15,321 nt of DNA from Flemingiibacterium sp045579745 (GCA_045579745.1 JAZNMQ010000067.1:1-15321); one strand, 5' to 3'. Counted from the stretch's first letter, positions 6,612-13,823 are shown. A program made the numbers and translations. The notes: generated by a model from the sequence alone, not told the origin.

Positions 6612-7682
6612 TCAGTTGATTTTTGTAGTCCAGCCGAATGTGTCGGGCAAGCGTCCCCACTGAATACCGGTCAGGTTGTCGTAAAGCTTTTGCGCAACAG
6701 AACCGATCTTGCCCTCGTTAACGGTGTAGATTTCACCGTTGTCGTTGAGCTCGCCGATAGGGCTGATAACAGCCGCGGTACCTGTACCGAATGCTTCGTC
6801 AAGCTTGCCTGCTCTCTGAGCCTCGAGAACCTCGTCGATTGCAAGACGGCGCTCTGTAACCTTGTAGCCCCAGCTCTTTAAGAGCTCGATGCAGGACATA
6901 CGGGTAACGCCGGGAAGAATTGAGCCGGTTTCGAGTGTAGGTGTAATAACCTCGCCGTCGATTACAAAGAATACGTTCATTGCACCGACCTCATCGATGT
7001 ACTTGTGCTCGATACCGTCAAGCCAGAGAACCTGCGCATAGCCGAGCTTTTCAGCTTTCTGCTGACCGATGAGGGATGCCGCGTAGTTACCGCCGCACTT
7101 TGTAAAGCCGGTTCCGCCCTTAACAGCGCGAACATATTCGGTTTCGATGTAGATCTTGACCGGATTGATGCCTGCTGCATAGTAGGAGCCAACGGGAGAA
7201 AGAATTATAGCGAATATGTAATTCTTTGCTACATGAACGCCAAGATGAGCATCTGTTGCGAAGATGAACGGACGAATGTAAAGAGATGTGCCCTCCTTAG
7301 TCGGAACCCAATCGCGGTCAACGTCAACAAGAGTCTTGAGAGCCGCAACGCAGTCATCAACATCGATCTGCGGAATGCACATACGGGCGTTCGTACGGTT
7401 CATGCGCTCGAAGTTCTTATCGGGGCGGAAAAGCTGAATGTCACCGTTTGGTGTGTAGTATGCCTTGAGACCCTCGAAGATTTCCTGAGCGTAGTGGAAA
7501 ACCATAGCCGCGGGATCGAGCGAGAAGTTCTGATAAGGCACTATGCGAGCATCGTACCAGCCCTTGCCCTCGGTGTAGTTCATCATAAACATATGGTCTG
7601 TGAAATAGTTACCAAAGCCAAGCTTATCGTAATCCGGCTTAACCTTTGGAGAGGTTGTTTTTTCGATTCTGATATCCATCAT
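6612..7682 (-). CDS. ilvE: branched-chain amino acid aminotransferase
   Basis: 356 residues, the long (BCAT type II) form of PLP fold-type IV aminotransferases. The PLP lysine is Lys195 in GFTKCGGNYAAS; EVGAMNVFFV (231-240) and GTGTAAVISPIG near the C-terminus are phosphate- and substrate-site motifs of this family; FHYAQEIFEGLKAY (62-75) is its usual N-terminal stretch. It transfers amino groups between glutamate and the 2-oxo acids of leucine, isoleucine and valine in the cytoplasm. Two ATG codons stand in tandem at the start, with GGAGG about 10 bp before the first. It is a single-gene unit with its own promoter. Confidence 0.96.
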   Translation of the reverse strand: MMDIRIEKTTSPKVKPDYDKLGFGNYFTDHMFMMNYTEGKGWYDARIVPYQNFSLDPAAMVFHYAQEIFEGLKAYYTPNGDIQLFRPDKNFERMNRTNARMCIPQIDVDDCVAALKTLVDVDRDWVPTKEGTSLYIRPFIFATDAHLGVHVAKNYIFAIILSPVGSYYAAGINPVKIYIETEYVRAVKGGTGFTKCGGNYAASLIGQQKAEKLGYAQVLWLDGIEHKYIDEVGAMNVFFVIDGEVITPTLETGSILPGVTRMSCIELLKSWGYKVTERRLAIDEVLEAQRAGKLDEAFGTGTAAVISPIGELNDNGEIYTVNEGKIGSVAQKLYDNLTGIQWGRLPDTFGWTTKIN

Positions 7683-7717
7683 AGTTAATATTCCTCCGAA
7701 ATGAATTTTATAAAATA

Positions 7718-7746
7718 ATTATACAACAGATATTTTAAGATTTCAA
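7718..7746 (-). promoter_or_regulatory. sigma-A promoter of ilvE
   Basis: Minus strand: -35 TTGAAA (7746-7741), 17-bp spacer, -10 TATAAT (7723-7718). No leader peptide or T-box element fits in the short leader (about 30 bases), so classic amino-acid attenuation is not evident. Confidence 0.85.
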
Positions 7747-7853
7747 TACATAACTGCAAATAATTTCAACAAAATTTTCATCTATCGCATAAATTGTTGT
7801 TTATGGGCAAAAATAGCTTTGTCGTAAAAATTTCTGATACGGAGGAAAATAAC

Positions 7854-9155
7854 ATGAAGCAAACCTTTCATCCCGAGCGAATAACCCGTGCAGCAGTAGT
7901 CACACTGACGGCAATGGTTCTGCTCGGAGCCGTGATTCCAGCAAAGGCGGCGCCTATTTCGCCCGGTCTTAATGTTATCGCAACCGAATATACAATGGCA
8001 AAAAGCGGTCTTGTCGGTACACATATCAAATTCTCGCGCGAGGACTTTCAAAGCTCTCTCGGCGTTGACTCGGTAGGAAAAATAACCATCACCTCACTTC
8101 CCGACCTCTCAAAGGGGCATCTTCAGCTTGGGAACAAATATGTTGAGGTCGGGCAGGTAATCTCCGAGAAGAATCTCGATTCTCTCAAATACGTTCCTTA
8201 TAATAATAAGGAAGCCGAGGCAGTATTCAGTTTCACCAGAGGCAGCGGAAAGCTCGGAACGCCGTACGAATGTAAGATCTACACGCTCGACAGCCCTAAC
8301 GCTTCGCCTGTGATCGCTCTTTCAGACTGCATCGAAGTAAACGCAAGCGGAGAAATCGGCGTTTATTCGGGAGTTACGCATCTTGGAACGATTCCTGCCT
8401 ACGATGCGGATGATGACAGCATGACCTTTGAAATCATCCGTTTACCGGCTCACGGAAGCGTAAAGCTGACCGACCGGACACGCGGATATTACGAATACAC
8501 CTCAGAGGACGGTTATGTCGGGCTTGACAGCTTTACCGTCTGCGTAACGGATAAATACGGCAACCGCTCACCCGAAACAAAAATAATGCTCCGCACATCC
8601 GCACCAAAGGACGGCGAGGTCTTTGCGGATATGGACGGGCATTGGGCTAACAGCGCCGTTATAACCTGCGTTCGAGCAAACGTGCTTGAGGCTGCCGGAG
8701 AGAATGAATACTTCTATCCGAGCGAGCCGGTCAGCCGCGCGGAATTTTTAAGCTACGCAATGAGCGCGGCAGGCTACACGGGCTTTGAGGTAGCTGACAC
8801 CGGCTTTGCGGATGATGCACAGATTCCTGAGGAATACAAGGGCTGTATCGCGGCGGCGAACGCGCTCGGAATAATAAATGGCGTAGACAGCGACGGCGAG
8901 TTGAAATTCTACCCGAACAATCAAATCACGCGTGCCGAAGCCGCAGTAATCGTTTCAAGATTGACCGGAATTGAAAATAGCGGCAGTATCTCGGTTTTTG
9001 CTGACGGAAGCGTTCCGGCTTGGGCAAGAGGCGCATTTGAGGGACTGCTTGAGGTCGGCATACTGCGCGGAAACGGAAGCTCTATGGATCCGTATTCGCC
9101 GCTGACCCGTGCAGCGGCAATAAAGCTCGCATCCTCGATAGTCGATATAAGATAG
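7854..9155 (+). CDS. exported S-layer-homology (SLH) protein with Ig/cadherin-like repeats
   Basis: 433 residues. A Sec signal peptide (1-32, cut after AKA) is followed by two related beta-rich repeats (about 70-145 and 175-247), the second with the pattern LPAHGSVKL...YYEYTSEDGYVGLDSFTVCVTD typical of bacterial Ig/cadherin-like domains. Three SLH repeats complete the protein (about 257-308, 318-373, 381-430), each beginning FAD and carrying the (S/T)RA motif near its end. SLH domains bind pyruvylated secondary wall polymer, so it should be cell-surface anchored. The ATG at 7854 follows GGAGG at 8-bp spacing and starts the signal peptide; the open frame runs 20 codons upstream but without a good start. 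Role beyond adhesion or wall structure is unknown. Confidence 0.92.
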   Translation: MKQTFHPERITRAAVVTLTAMVLLGAVIPAKAAPISPGLNVIATEYTMAKSGLVGTHIKFSREDFQSSLGVDSVGKITITSLPDLSKGHLQLGNKYVEVGQVISEKNLDSLKYVPYNNKEAEAVFSFTRGSGKLGTPYECKIYTLDSPNASPVIALSDCIEVNASGEIGVYSGVTHLGTIPAYDADDDSMTFEIIRLPAHGSVKLTDRTRGYYEYTSEDGYVGLDSFTVCVTDKYGNRSPETKIMLRTSAPKDGEVFADMDGHWANSAVITCVRANVLEAAGENEYFYPSEPVSRAEFLSYAMSAAGYTGFEVADTGFADDAQIPEEYKGCIAAANALGIINGVDSDGELKFYPNNQITRAEAAVIVSRLTGIENSGSISVFADGSVPAWARGAFEGLLEVGILRGNGSSMDPYSPLTRAAAIKLASSIVDIR

Positions 9156-9207
9156 TCGCGGCTTAAAAATCGCAACAGTTCGGGCTCGCGAAAAGCGTCC
9201 CCCTGCC

Positions 9208-9236
9208 TTGACAAAACGGCGCAGATATGATATCAT
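9208..9236 (+). promoter_or_regulatory. sigma-A promoter of the EamA transporter
   Basis: Exact -35 TTGACA (9208-9213), 17-bp spacer, -10 TATCAT (9231-9236); start expected near 9243. No convincing terminator for the SLH gene is visible between 9156 and 9207. Confidence 0.85.
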
Positions 9237-9274
9237 TTTTCCTGTGTTCAAATTACAAAGTGAAGGAAAATTCA

Positions 9275-10174
9275 ATGAAGAAATCATATATCGGCGCCGT
9301 TTACATAATAATTGCGGCGCTAATGTGGGGAGCTTTCCCGATATTCAGCCGCGTGCTTTACCAAAACGGCGTCACCGTAATGCAGGCTGTGGCGGCAAGA
9401 GCAATCATTGCGGCGATCGTATATGCGGCTTGGGGCGCAATTGCAGGTGTTTACAAGGGGCTTGGGTGGCGTGACTACTGCTTTTTAGCAGTTTACGGAT
9501 TGATATCTGTAATGGGAACCTACGTTTTCTATTCGCTTGCAATAAGCAAGCTGTCTTCCGCAATGTCCGCTATACTTCTCTACACCGCTCCGGCGTTTGT
9601 GATTCTGTTTAACCGCATTTTCTATCATGACCCCATTACTCCGATAAAGCTGACCGCGCTTGTCATAGAATTCGCAGGCTGCTGCCTTGTCGTGAGGATT
9701 TACGACCCGTCCTCGCTCACCCTAAACGGAATCGGTATTATTTTCGGTATCCTTGCAGGAATCAGCTATTCGCTTTTGACAGTTATCGGACGCAAGGCTT
9801 ATGAGCGCGGATACACCGCCATGCAAAACACATTCATTCCTGCAATTGCTGTCGGACTTGTAATGTCTGCGGTAACTCCACCGTGGACTATTCCGCTAAC
9901 CTCAGGCAAGGTCACCTTGTGCTTTTTGGCGATTGGACTGATTGGAAGCGTGCTTCCGTATTTCTTCTATTTAAAGGGGCTGTCAACAGGCATTGACGGA
10001 GGCGCGGCTATACTTCTTGCAAACATCGAGCCTGTGACCGCAACCGTTCTCGGCTGTATTGTCTTCACGGATAATCTCGCCCCTCTGCAGATTTTCGGTA
10101 TAGTAATAGTGCTCGCAGGAGCAATTCTCCCCTCATGGGATAAGCCGCGGGAAGCGTCGAGGGAAACAACTTAG
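9275..10174 (+). CDS. EamA/DMT superfamily transporter (RhaT/RarD-like)
   Basis: 299 residues with ten hydrophobic helices in two EamA halves (about 5-140 and 150-290). Typical features are ALMWGAFPIFSR in the first helix, the TAPAFVILFNRIF stretch at the end of the first half, and NIEPVTATVLG in the second half. These inner-membrane carriers export or import amino acids, nucleosides or other small metabolites; the substrate cannot be read. ATG at 9275 is preceded by GAAGGA at 7-bp spacing. Own promoter upstream and a strong hairpin terminator downstream make it a single-gene unit. Confidence 0.93.
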   Translation: MKKSYIGAVYIIIAALMWGAFPIFSRVLYQNGVTVMQAVAARAIIAAIVYAAWGAIAGVYKGLGWRDYCFLAVYGLISVMGTYVFYSLAISKLSSAMSAILLYTAPAFVILFNRIFYHDPITPIKLTALVIEFAGCCLVVRIYDPSSLTLNGIGIIFGILAGISYSLLTVIGRKAYERGYTAMQNTFIPAIAVGLVMSAVTPPWTIPLTSGKVTLCFLAIGLIGSVLPYFFYLKGLSTGIDGGAAILLANIEPVTATVLGCIVFTDNLAPLQIFGIVIVLAGAILPSWDKPREASRETT

Positions 10175-10179
10175 TAGAA

Positions 10180-10222
10180 AAAATCAGGGAGCGATTTAGA
10201 GTAGTGCTCTAAAGGACAGTTT
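10180..10222 (+). repeat. left copy of a 43-bp repeat after the eamA stop
   Basis: AAAATCAGGGAG (10180-10191), 20 variable bases, AAGGACAGTTT (10212-10222). The same two blocks, 19 bases apart and in inverse orientation, lie at 12400-12441 after the folT stop. In both cases the repeat begins within 10 bases of the stop codon, in the sense direction of the mRNA. Confidence 0.75.
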
Positions 10223-10228
10223 TGCAAG

Positions 10229-10270
10229 AATACGGTATATCTCGAAAGAGGTATGCCGTATTTTGTATTT
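10229..10270 (+). terminator. terminator of the EamA transporter gene
   Basis: A 15-bp stem (10229-10243 with 10248-10262, two G-U pairs) closed by a GAAA tetraloop, followed by TTGTATTTG. From 10270 to 10364 I see no gene or clear signal. Confidence 0.8.
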
Positions 10271-10364
10271 GTGGACACAAATGCAGTACTTGTCAAGAAA
10301 AATGACGTACAAAGAGTCTGTAGTAAAATAGATGGGAATTTAATATTCAACGTACTGTTTGTAT

Positions 10365-10396
10365 AAAAATCCCTCGCTCCATTTCGGAACGAGGGT
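10365..10396 (-). terminator. terminator of the ABC exporter operon
   Basis: Minus strand: CCCTCGTTCC (10395-10386), loop, GGAGCGAGGG (10380-10371), then ATTTTTAT. One mismatch in the stem. An almost identical hairpin in inverse orientation is at 12335-12358. Confidence 0.85.
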
Positions 10397-10404
10397 TAAG
10401 CTTA

Positions 10405-11031
10405 TTACACTTCTTTCTTTTTATAGAACACAACGGATAGATACCAAGAAAGCACATATATTCCGATACCTACAAGGCAAGCAATAGGCAAAACAGCGTT
10501 TAGTTGAATCTCGTTTTGCAGACCTTCCTTAAAAATCGTGGTTGCGATAATACTGCCTGCACACACCACGCCTATCATCACGTAGTACGCACCACGACCT
10601 TTTTCTACGCCGTATTTGAAAACAAACGGAAGTGTCAACGAAGAAGCCACGCTTGCCATTATCAGCAAGAGCATCATAAGTACCAAAAACTCTTTCAAAA
10701 TGAAATTACCTTCGATACTCATTTTCACGCCCTGCGTGATGCAAATTACCATCAGCATAGCGATTTGTGTGAACAAGCCAATCAGATACTTTGCGGATAC
10801 GATTTGCGTTTTGGTATATGGCAACGTACCGACATACTCCGTCCATCGACTGCGCTCATCATATCCAAGGAGATTGACAGGGATCATACCGCAGAGCAAG
10901 CAAGGGTAGAAAACGAAGAACATATTGCCGCTACTCATCATAGAGAGAATGATAAATCCGATACTAACGAAAAGATAATATCTACAATATTTTTTCATCA
11001 TGTACCAATCTTTCAATAATAGACCTTTCAT
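10405..11031 (-). CDS. ABC-2 type exporter permease
   Basis: 208 residues with six hydrophobic helices and a cytoplasmic loop after the second pair (GYDERSRWTEYVGTLPYTKTQIV), the pattern of the ABC-2 membrane family found with YtrB-like ATPases; the DE near the loop and the LPYT/K stretch are characteristic. It forms the membrane part of an exporter with the ATPase upstream. Its ATG follows AAGGAGG that overlaps the ATPase stop (1-base gap), so expression is coupled. Related systems respond to cell-wall antibiotics or peptides, but the substrate here is not known. Confidence 0.9.
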   Translation of the reverse strand: MKGLLLKDWYMMKKYCRYYLFVSIGFIILSMMSSGNMFFVFYPCLLCGMIPVNLLGYDERSRWTEYVGTLPYTKTQIVSAKYLIGLFTQIAMLMVICITQGVKMSIEGNFILKEFLVLMMLLLIMASVASSLTLPFVFKYGVEKGRGAYYVMIGVVCAGSIIATTIFKEGLQNEIQLNAVLPIACLVGIGIYVLSWYLSVVFYKKKEV

Positions 11032-11032
11032 A

Positions 11033-11872
11033 TCATTTCGCCTCCTTTACCATAAATACGAACAGTTCCTCAATGCTTATCGGACTTAACTTGAAGCCCT
11101 CGGGCGCATCCCCCCTCGGTACGATAGCTTCAGTGCCATAGGGTGTTTCTTTTTTGTATTTTATTTCCTTGTTAAGCTCCGAAAGCTGCTCTACCGTACA
11201 ATGAATGATACCGTATTCGGATAAAAGCGCATCCTTTTCCTCGCAAAGCAATAACTTGCCCTTATGCAAAAACGCCACATAGTCGCAGAGCTTTTCAAGG
11301 TCGCTGACAATGTGCGAGGATATGAGAATGGAGTGGTTTTCATCCCTTGTAAAATCGTAAAACATATCCACTACCTCGTCGCGCACGACAGGATCGAGCC
11401 CGCTTGTCGGCTCATCAAGCAGTAACAGCCTTGCACCGTGTGACATCGCAACGGCAATACCGAGCTTCATCTTCATCCCGCGCGAAAAATCCTTGAAAGG
11501 CTTATTATCGGGCAAAGATAACTTTTGAAGAAGTCGGGCATATTCATCCTCGTTCCAATTACGGAACGTATGCTTCATAACCTTGCCGATCTGCTTTGCC
11601 GTCAAGCATTCCGGCATACCAATCTCGTCCATTACGACGCCCACATCTTCTTTGGTAAGAGAAATGTCCTTCCCATTGTCTTTGCCAAGTATCGTTATAG
11701 TTCCGCTATCCTTATGAAGCATATCCAAGATGAGCTTTATCGTTGTGCTTTTACCTGCGCCGTTCTCACCGATAAGTCCCATAATACAACCGCTTGGCAA
11801 GGTAAGGTTTATATTATCCAAGTAAAATTCCGAAAAGGATTTACATACATTTTTGATTTCAAGTGCGTTCAT
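11033..11872 (-). CDS. ABC transporter ATP-binding protein (YtrB-like)
   Basis: 279 residues. Walker A is GENGAGKST (35-43), the signature loop is the degenerate FSRGMKMK (129-136) common in this subfamily, Walker B is LLLLDEP (149-155, Asp153, Glu154), and the switch histidine is His187 (ISSH). It energises the permease downstream. It starts 2 bases after the GntR stop, with GGAGG inside the end of the GntR gene. The order repressor-ATPase-permease is that of ytrA-ytrB-type operons, often induced by envelope-active antibiotics. Confidence 0.95.
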   Translation of the reverse strand: MNALEIKNVCKSFSEFYLDNINLTLPSGCIMGLIGENGAGKSTTIKLILDMLHKDSGTITILGKDNGKDISLTKEDVGVVMDEIGMPECLTAKQIGKVMKHTFRNWNEDEYARLLQKLSLPDNKPFKDFSRGMKMKLGIAVAMSHGARLLLLDEPTSGLDPVVRDEVVDMFYDFTRDENHSILISSHIVSDLEKLCDYVAFLHKGKLLLCEEKDALLSEYGIIHCTVEQLSELNKEIKYKKETPYGTEAIVPRGDAPEGFKLSPISIEELFVFMVKEAK

Positions 11873-11874
11873 TC

Positions 11875-12246
11875 CTATTCCTCCATACCAAACGTAATCA
11901 TTTCAATAATATCGTCACGGCTCAAATTGCACGAGGCAGCGAGCTTTGCTATCTGATCAATATGTTCCTCGATCTTTTTCAGATTTTCCTCACGTAAAAG
12001 CTCTATGTTCTTCGGCGCAACGTAACATCCCTTTGCCGGAAGGGTGTAAAGAAAGCCATCCTTTTCAAGTTCTTCATATGCGCGCTTGGTCGTAATAAAA
12101 CTGATACGAAGATCCTTTGCAAGTCCTCGTATAGACGGCAGCATTTCATCTTCTTTCAGCTCACCGCTTATGATTTGATTTTTTATTTGGGAGTAGATCT
12201 GATTATATATCGGTTCACCGCTTTTATTATCGATTAAAATATTCAC
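11875..12246 (-). CDS. GntR family transcriptional regulator (YtrA subfamily)
   Basis: 123 residues from GTG. The winged helix covers about 11-77, with the family stretch PIYNQIYSQIKNQIISGEL and LPSIRGLAKDLRISFITTKRAYEEL, then a short C-terminal helical part (85-120) that serves as dimerisation domain in the YtrA subfamily instead of a large effector domain. I chose GTG at 12246, 7 bp after AGGGG; the open frame extends to an ATG at 12318 but that would place the start upstream of the promoter. First gene of the operon and likely its own repressor, via the dyad over the -10. Confidence 0.9.
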   Translation of the reverse strand: MNILIDNKSGEPIYNQIYSQIKNQIISGELKEDEMLPSIRGLAKDLRISFITTKRAYEELEKDGFLYTLPAKGCYVAPKNIELLREENLKKIEEHIDQIAKLAASCNLSRDDIIEMITFGMEE

Positions 12247-12263
12247 GTCATCACCCCTGTTAA

Positions 12264-12306
12264 AACTGTATATCTGTATTATACACAGTTGAGGCGTTTT
12301 TGTCAA
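12264..12306 (-). promoter_or_regulatory. promoter and GntR operator of the ABC exporter operon
   Basis: Minus strand: exact -35 TTGACA (12306-12301), 17-bp spacer, exact -10 TATAAT (12283-12278). The -10 lies inside two dyads: CTGT-N7-ACAG (12274-12288) and AACTGT/ACAGTT (12264-12269 with 12285-12290). This is where an autoregulatory GntR repressor would be expected to bind. Confidence 0.85.
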
Positions 12307-12334
12307 TAGCTTTTGCAAAACACGAACAAGAAAT

Positions 12335-12358
12335 CCCTCGTTCCGAAAGGAGCGAGGG
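12335..12358 (-). terminator. hairpin terminator downstream of folT
   Basis: CCCTCGTTCC (12335-12344) pairs with GGAGCGAGGG (12349-12358), loop GAAA. On the minus strand ATTTCTTGTT follows, a moderate U-tract, so it may end the folT mRNA just before the exporter promoter. It is an inverted near-copy (one indel) of the hairpin at 10371-10395. Confidence 0.65.
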
Positions 12359-12399
12359 ATAATGTTGTTTTTGTAATGCTCATATTTCTTAGTTATCAG

Positions 12400-12441
12400 A
12401 AACTGTCCTTAAGGGTACGAAGCATTTCACTCCCTGATTTT
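12400..12441 (-). repeat. right copy of the 43-bp repeat after the folT stop
   Basis: Minus strand: AAAATCAGGGAG (12441-12430), 19 variable bases, AAGGACAGTTT (12410-12400). It starts 8 bases after the folT stop. Partner of 10180-10222; the variable middle differs between copies. Confidence 0.75.
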
Positions 12442-12449
12442 ATTTGGCA

Positions 12450-13571
12450 TTATTTAACCTTAATGTTCATCTCAACCGGAATTTCTACCGTCTGACCGTC
12501 AATTTCAGCTTTGAATGTTGCGACTACCGTATAGTCGCCCTTTACGATCTTATCGACAGACAGATTCGCATCCGCAAAGGTTTCGATGAATTTGACCGAT
12601 TTTCCTGCGGCAATTGTCGTCGAAGTCGAGGCTGAATCACCCTCAAGCGGAAGCAGTTCAACATTTCCGCCCGGAAGAATAAGCTTGAAATCGCAAAGCT
12701 GTCCTTCATGCAAAGCTTCAATATCGGTCTTGCCGACATTTTTTACCGTTGCCGTAAATTCGAACGGAGCCGCCTCATCCATGCTTGCGAGCCTGTAGTA
12801 CTCCATCTGCGACTTCAGCGTGACCTTGATATCGTTTTCCGTTTTAGATACGGAGAGAGGCTGAGTCGGAAGCCATAGGCTGTAGTACATGAATACGATA
12901 ATTATCGCAATTAACAGCAATATCGCAAGCAGAATAATGTGCGATTTTGTGAGCTTAGGCTTGACCTGCGTTTTAGAATAAAGCTTCAGGCGCACCATCA
13001 CAGGAATAATTGCGCCGAAGAATACTACGAGCAAAAAGGCTTCAAACGGGAACAACGCGAGATTTTTGACCACACGCGGAACCGTCATGAATGCGTAGCT
13101 TGTGCCGTTGCCGAGCCAATCGTAGTACCAAATCATGATGCTCGAATTCAGAATCAGGTTGCAGACAACCGAAACGCTGAATCGGGAAAGGATTATGCGC
13201 ATAGCGGAGAGCTTTGTTCTCCAAAGGAAAAGAGCGAAAATCAGCGAGCCGGAAATTTCCACGAAAATAAACGGGAAGAAATACGGTCCCACGGGTGCGA
13301 TAATACATCCGAGCGTGTCGGTTATCGCCGCGGCAAGCACCGCGACCACAGGTCCGAAGACGGAAGCGCCGAGCGCATTGACAAAGAATCCGAAGGTGAT
13401 GCTGAGATCCTGACCGACGGGTATGAAAGCAGATTTCACAGCCACCCTGAGTGCAATAAGAATTGCGGTGATGCAAAGGATTCTTAGATTAAAGAGCTGA
13501 GCCGCAGCATCGCGCCAATAAGCGCGGGAGAATGGAGTTTGGTAAAGTGCATTGTCATTTGTGTCTTTCAA
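12450..13571 (-). CDS. folT: ECF folate transporter S component (FolT) with extra C-terminal extracytoplasmic domain
   Basis: 373 residues from TTG. Residues about 28-200 form the six-helix S component of the FolT type (NLRILCITAILIALRVAV, the ITFGFFVNALGASVFGP stretch, then DTLGCIIAPVGPYFFPF). It binds folates and works with a shared ECF AA'T module, absent here. A basic loop (201-210) and a seventh helix (211-231) lead to a beta-rich domain (about 245-373) with FTATVKNVG, CDFKLILPGG and AAGKSVKF and KGDYTVVATF, a BsuPI-like Ig-type pattern; topology places it outside the cell. Ordinary FolT proteins stop after the sixth helix. TTG at 13571 stands 11 bp after AGGAGG; the ATG at 13634 lies in a leader hairpin and has no ribosome binding site. 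Confidence 0.9.
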   Translation of the reverse strand: MKDTNDNALYQTPFSRAYWRDAAAQLFNLRILCITAILIALRVAVKSAFIPVGQDLSITFGFFVNALGASVFGPVVAVLAAAITDTLGCIIAPVGPYFFPFIFVEISGSLIFALFLWRTKLSAMRIILSRFSVSVVCNLILNSSIMIWYYDWLGNGTSYAFMTVPRVVKNLALFPFEAFLLVVFFGAIIPVMVRLKLYSKTQVKPKLTKSHIILLAILLLIAIIIVFMYYSLWLPTQPLSVSKTENDIKVTLKSQMEYYRLASMDEAAPFEFTATVKNVGKTDIEALHEGQLCDFKLILPGGNVELLPLEGDSASTSTTIAAGKSVKFIETFADANLSVDKIVKGDYTVVATFKAEIDGQTVEIPVEMNIKVK

Positions 13572-13640
13572 AATAAAAAATACCTCCTTTAGACAAAAAC
13601 ATTCCGTACTTGCCACATAAGGAGATAACTCCATTTATGT
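13572..13640 (-). promoter_or_regulatory. folT leader: anti-SD hairpin (expression platform)
   Basis: Immediately after the riboswitch a hairpin can form: ACATAA-GGAG-TTAT-CTCC-TTATGT (13640-13615, 2-base bulge). Its TCTCCTT (13625-13619) is also complementary to the AAGGAGG ribosome binding site (13589-13583). The two pairings exclude each other, which suggests translational control by the aptamer (inference). Confidence 0.6.
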
Positions 13641-13743
13641 AACAGCGGGATGCGACTCCGACACCGCGAATCAGTATGATTCTTCGTCCCCACGACAACT
13701 CCCCGTTCATGGGACACTTTACGCGTCAAAGTCTACTCTGCTT
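13641..13743 (-). ncRNA. tetrahydrofolate (THF) riboswitch
   Basis: The aptamer lies in the folT leader and shows all elements of the folT motif on the minus strand: P1 AGCAG/CTGTT; GAGTAGA; P2 GACTTTGAC/GTCGGAGTC (9 bp, two G-U); GCGTAAAGTGTCCC core; P3 GTCCC/GGGAC; a GAATCA/TGATTC hairpin; GCGGTG; and 3' GCATCCCGC. The pseudoknot CGGGG (in the P3 loop) with TCCCG near the 3' end can also be drawn. These RNAs bind reduced folates and lower expression of folate transport or synthesis genes, in agreement with the gene behind it. Confidence 0.93.
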
Positions 13744-13746
13744 AAT

Positions 13747-13787
13747 TATCAGGAACTCTGCAGCATATTTCTGCCAAATTCCTGATA
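13747..13787 (-). repeat. 5'-terminal hairpin of the folT transcript
   Basis: TATCAGGAA and TTCCTGATA are exact inverse complements enclosing a further CTGC/GCAG pair. It begins at the predicted transcription start and ends a few bases before the aptamer, so it may cap the 5' end or help insulate riboswitch folding. Confidence 0.65.
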
Positions 13788-13794
13788 CAATAAT

Positions 13795-13823
13795 ATAATA
13801 CCACATATTTTTCAAAAAAGCAA
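13795..13823 (-). promoter_or_regulatory. sigma-A promoter of folT
   Basis: Minus strand: -35 TTGCTT (13823-13818), 17-bp spacer ending TGG (extended -10), -10 TATTAT (13800-13795). From 13824 to 13947 I see no gene or signal, only AT-rich intergenic DNA between the divergent folT and tRNA promoters. Confidence 0.75.

Noticed and set aside
7005..7688. Open frame of 227 codons on the plus strand inside ilvE
   Set aside because: Antisense to the conserved aminotransferase and without own signals.
10263..10364. Minus-strand TTGACA at about 10288-10293 as a promoter
   Set aside because: No acceptable -10 at 16-18 bp and no gene in front of it.
12247..12318. ATG at 12318 as start of the GntR regulator
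   Set aside because: It lies upstream of the exact-consensus promoter at 12278-12306, so it would not be in the transcript; the GTG at 12246 has AGGGG before it.
12939..13487. Open frame of 182 codons on the plus strand inside folT
   Set aside because: Composition is typical of an antisense shadow, no ribosome binding site, and the opposite frame is a clear membrane protein gene.
13572..13634. ATG at 13634 as start of folT (adds 21 residues)
   Set aside because: It lies inside a leader hairpin next to the riboswitch, has no ribosome binding site, and the added residues have no FolT character; the TTG at 13571 follows AGGAGG.
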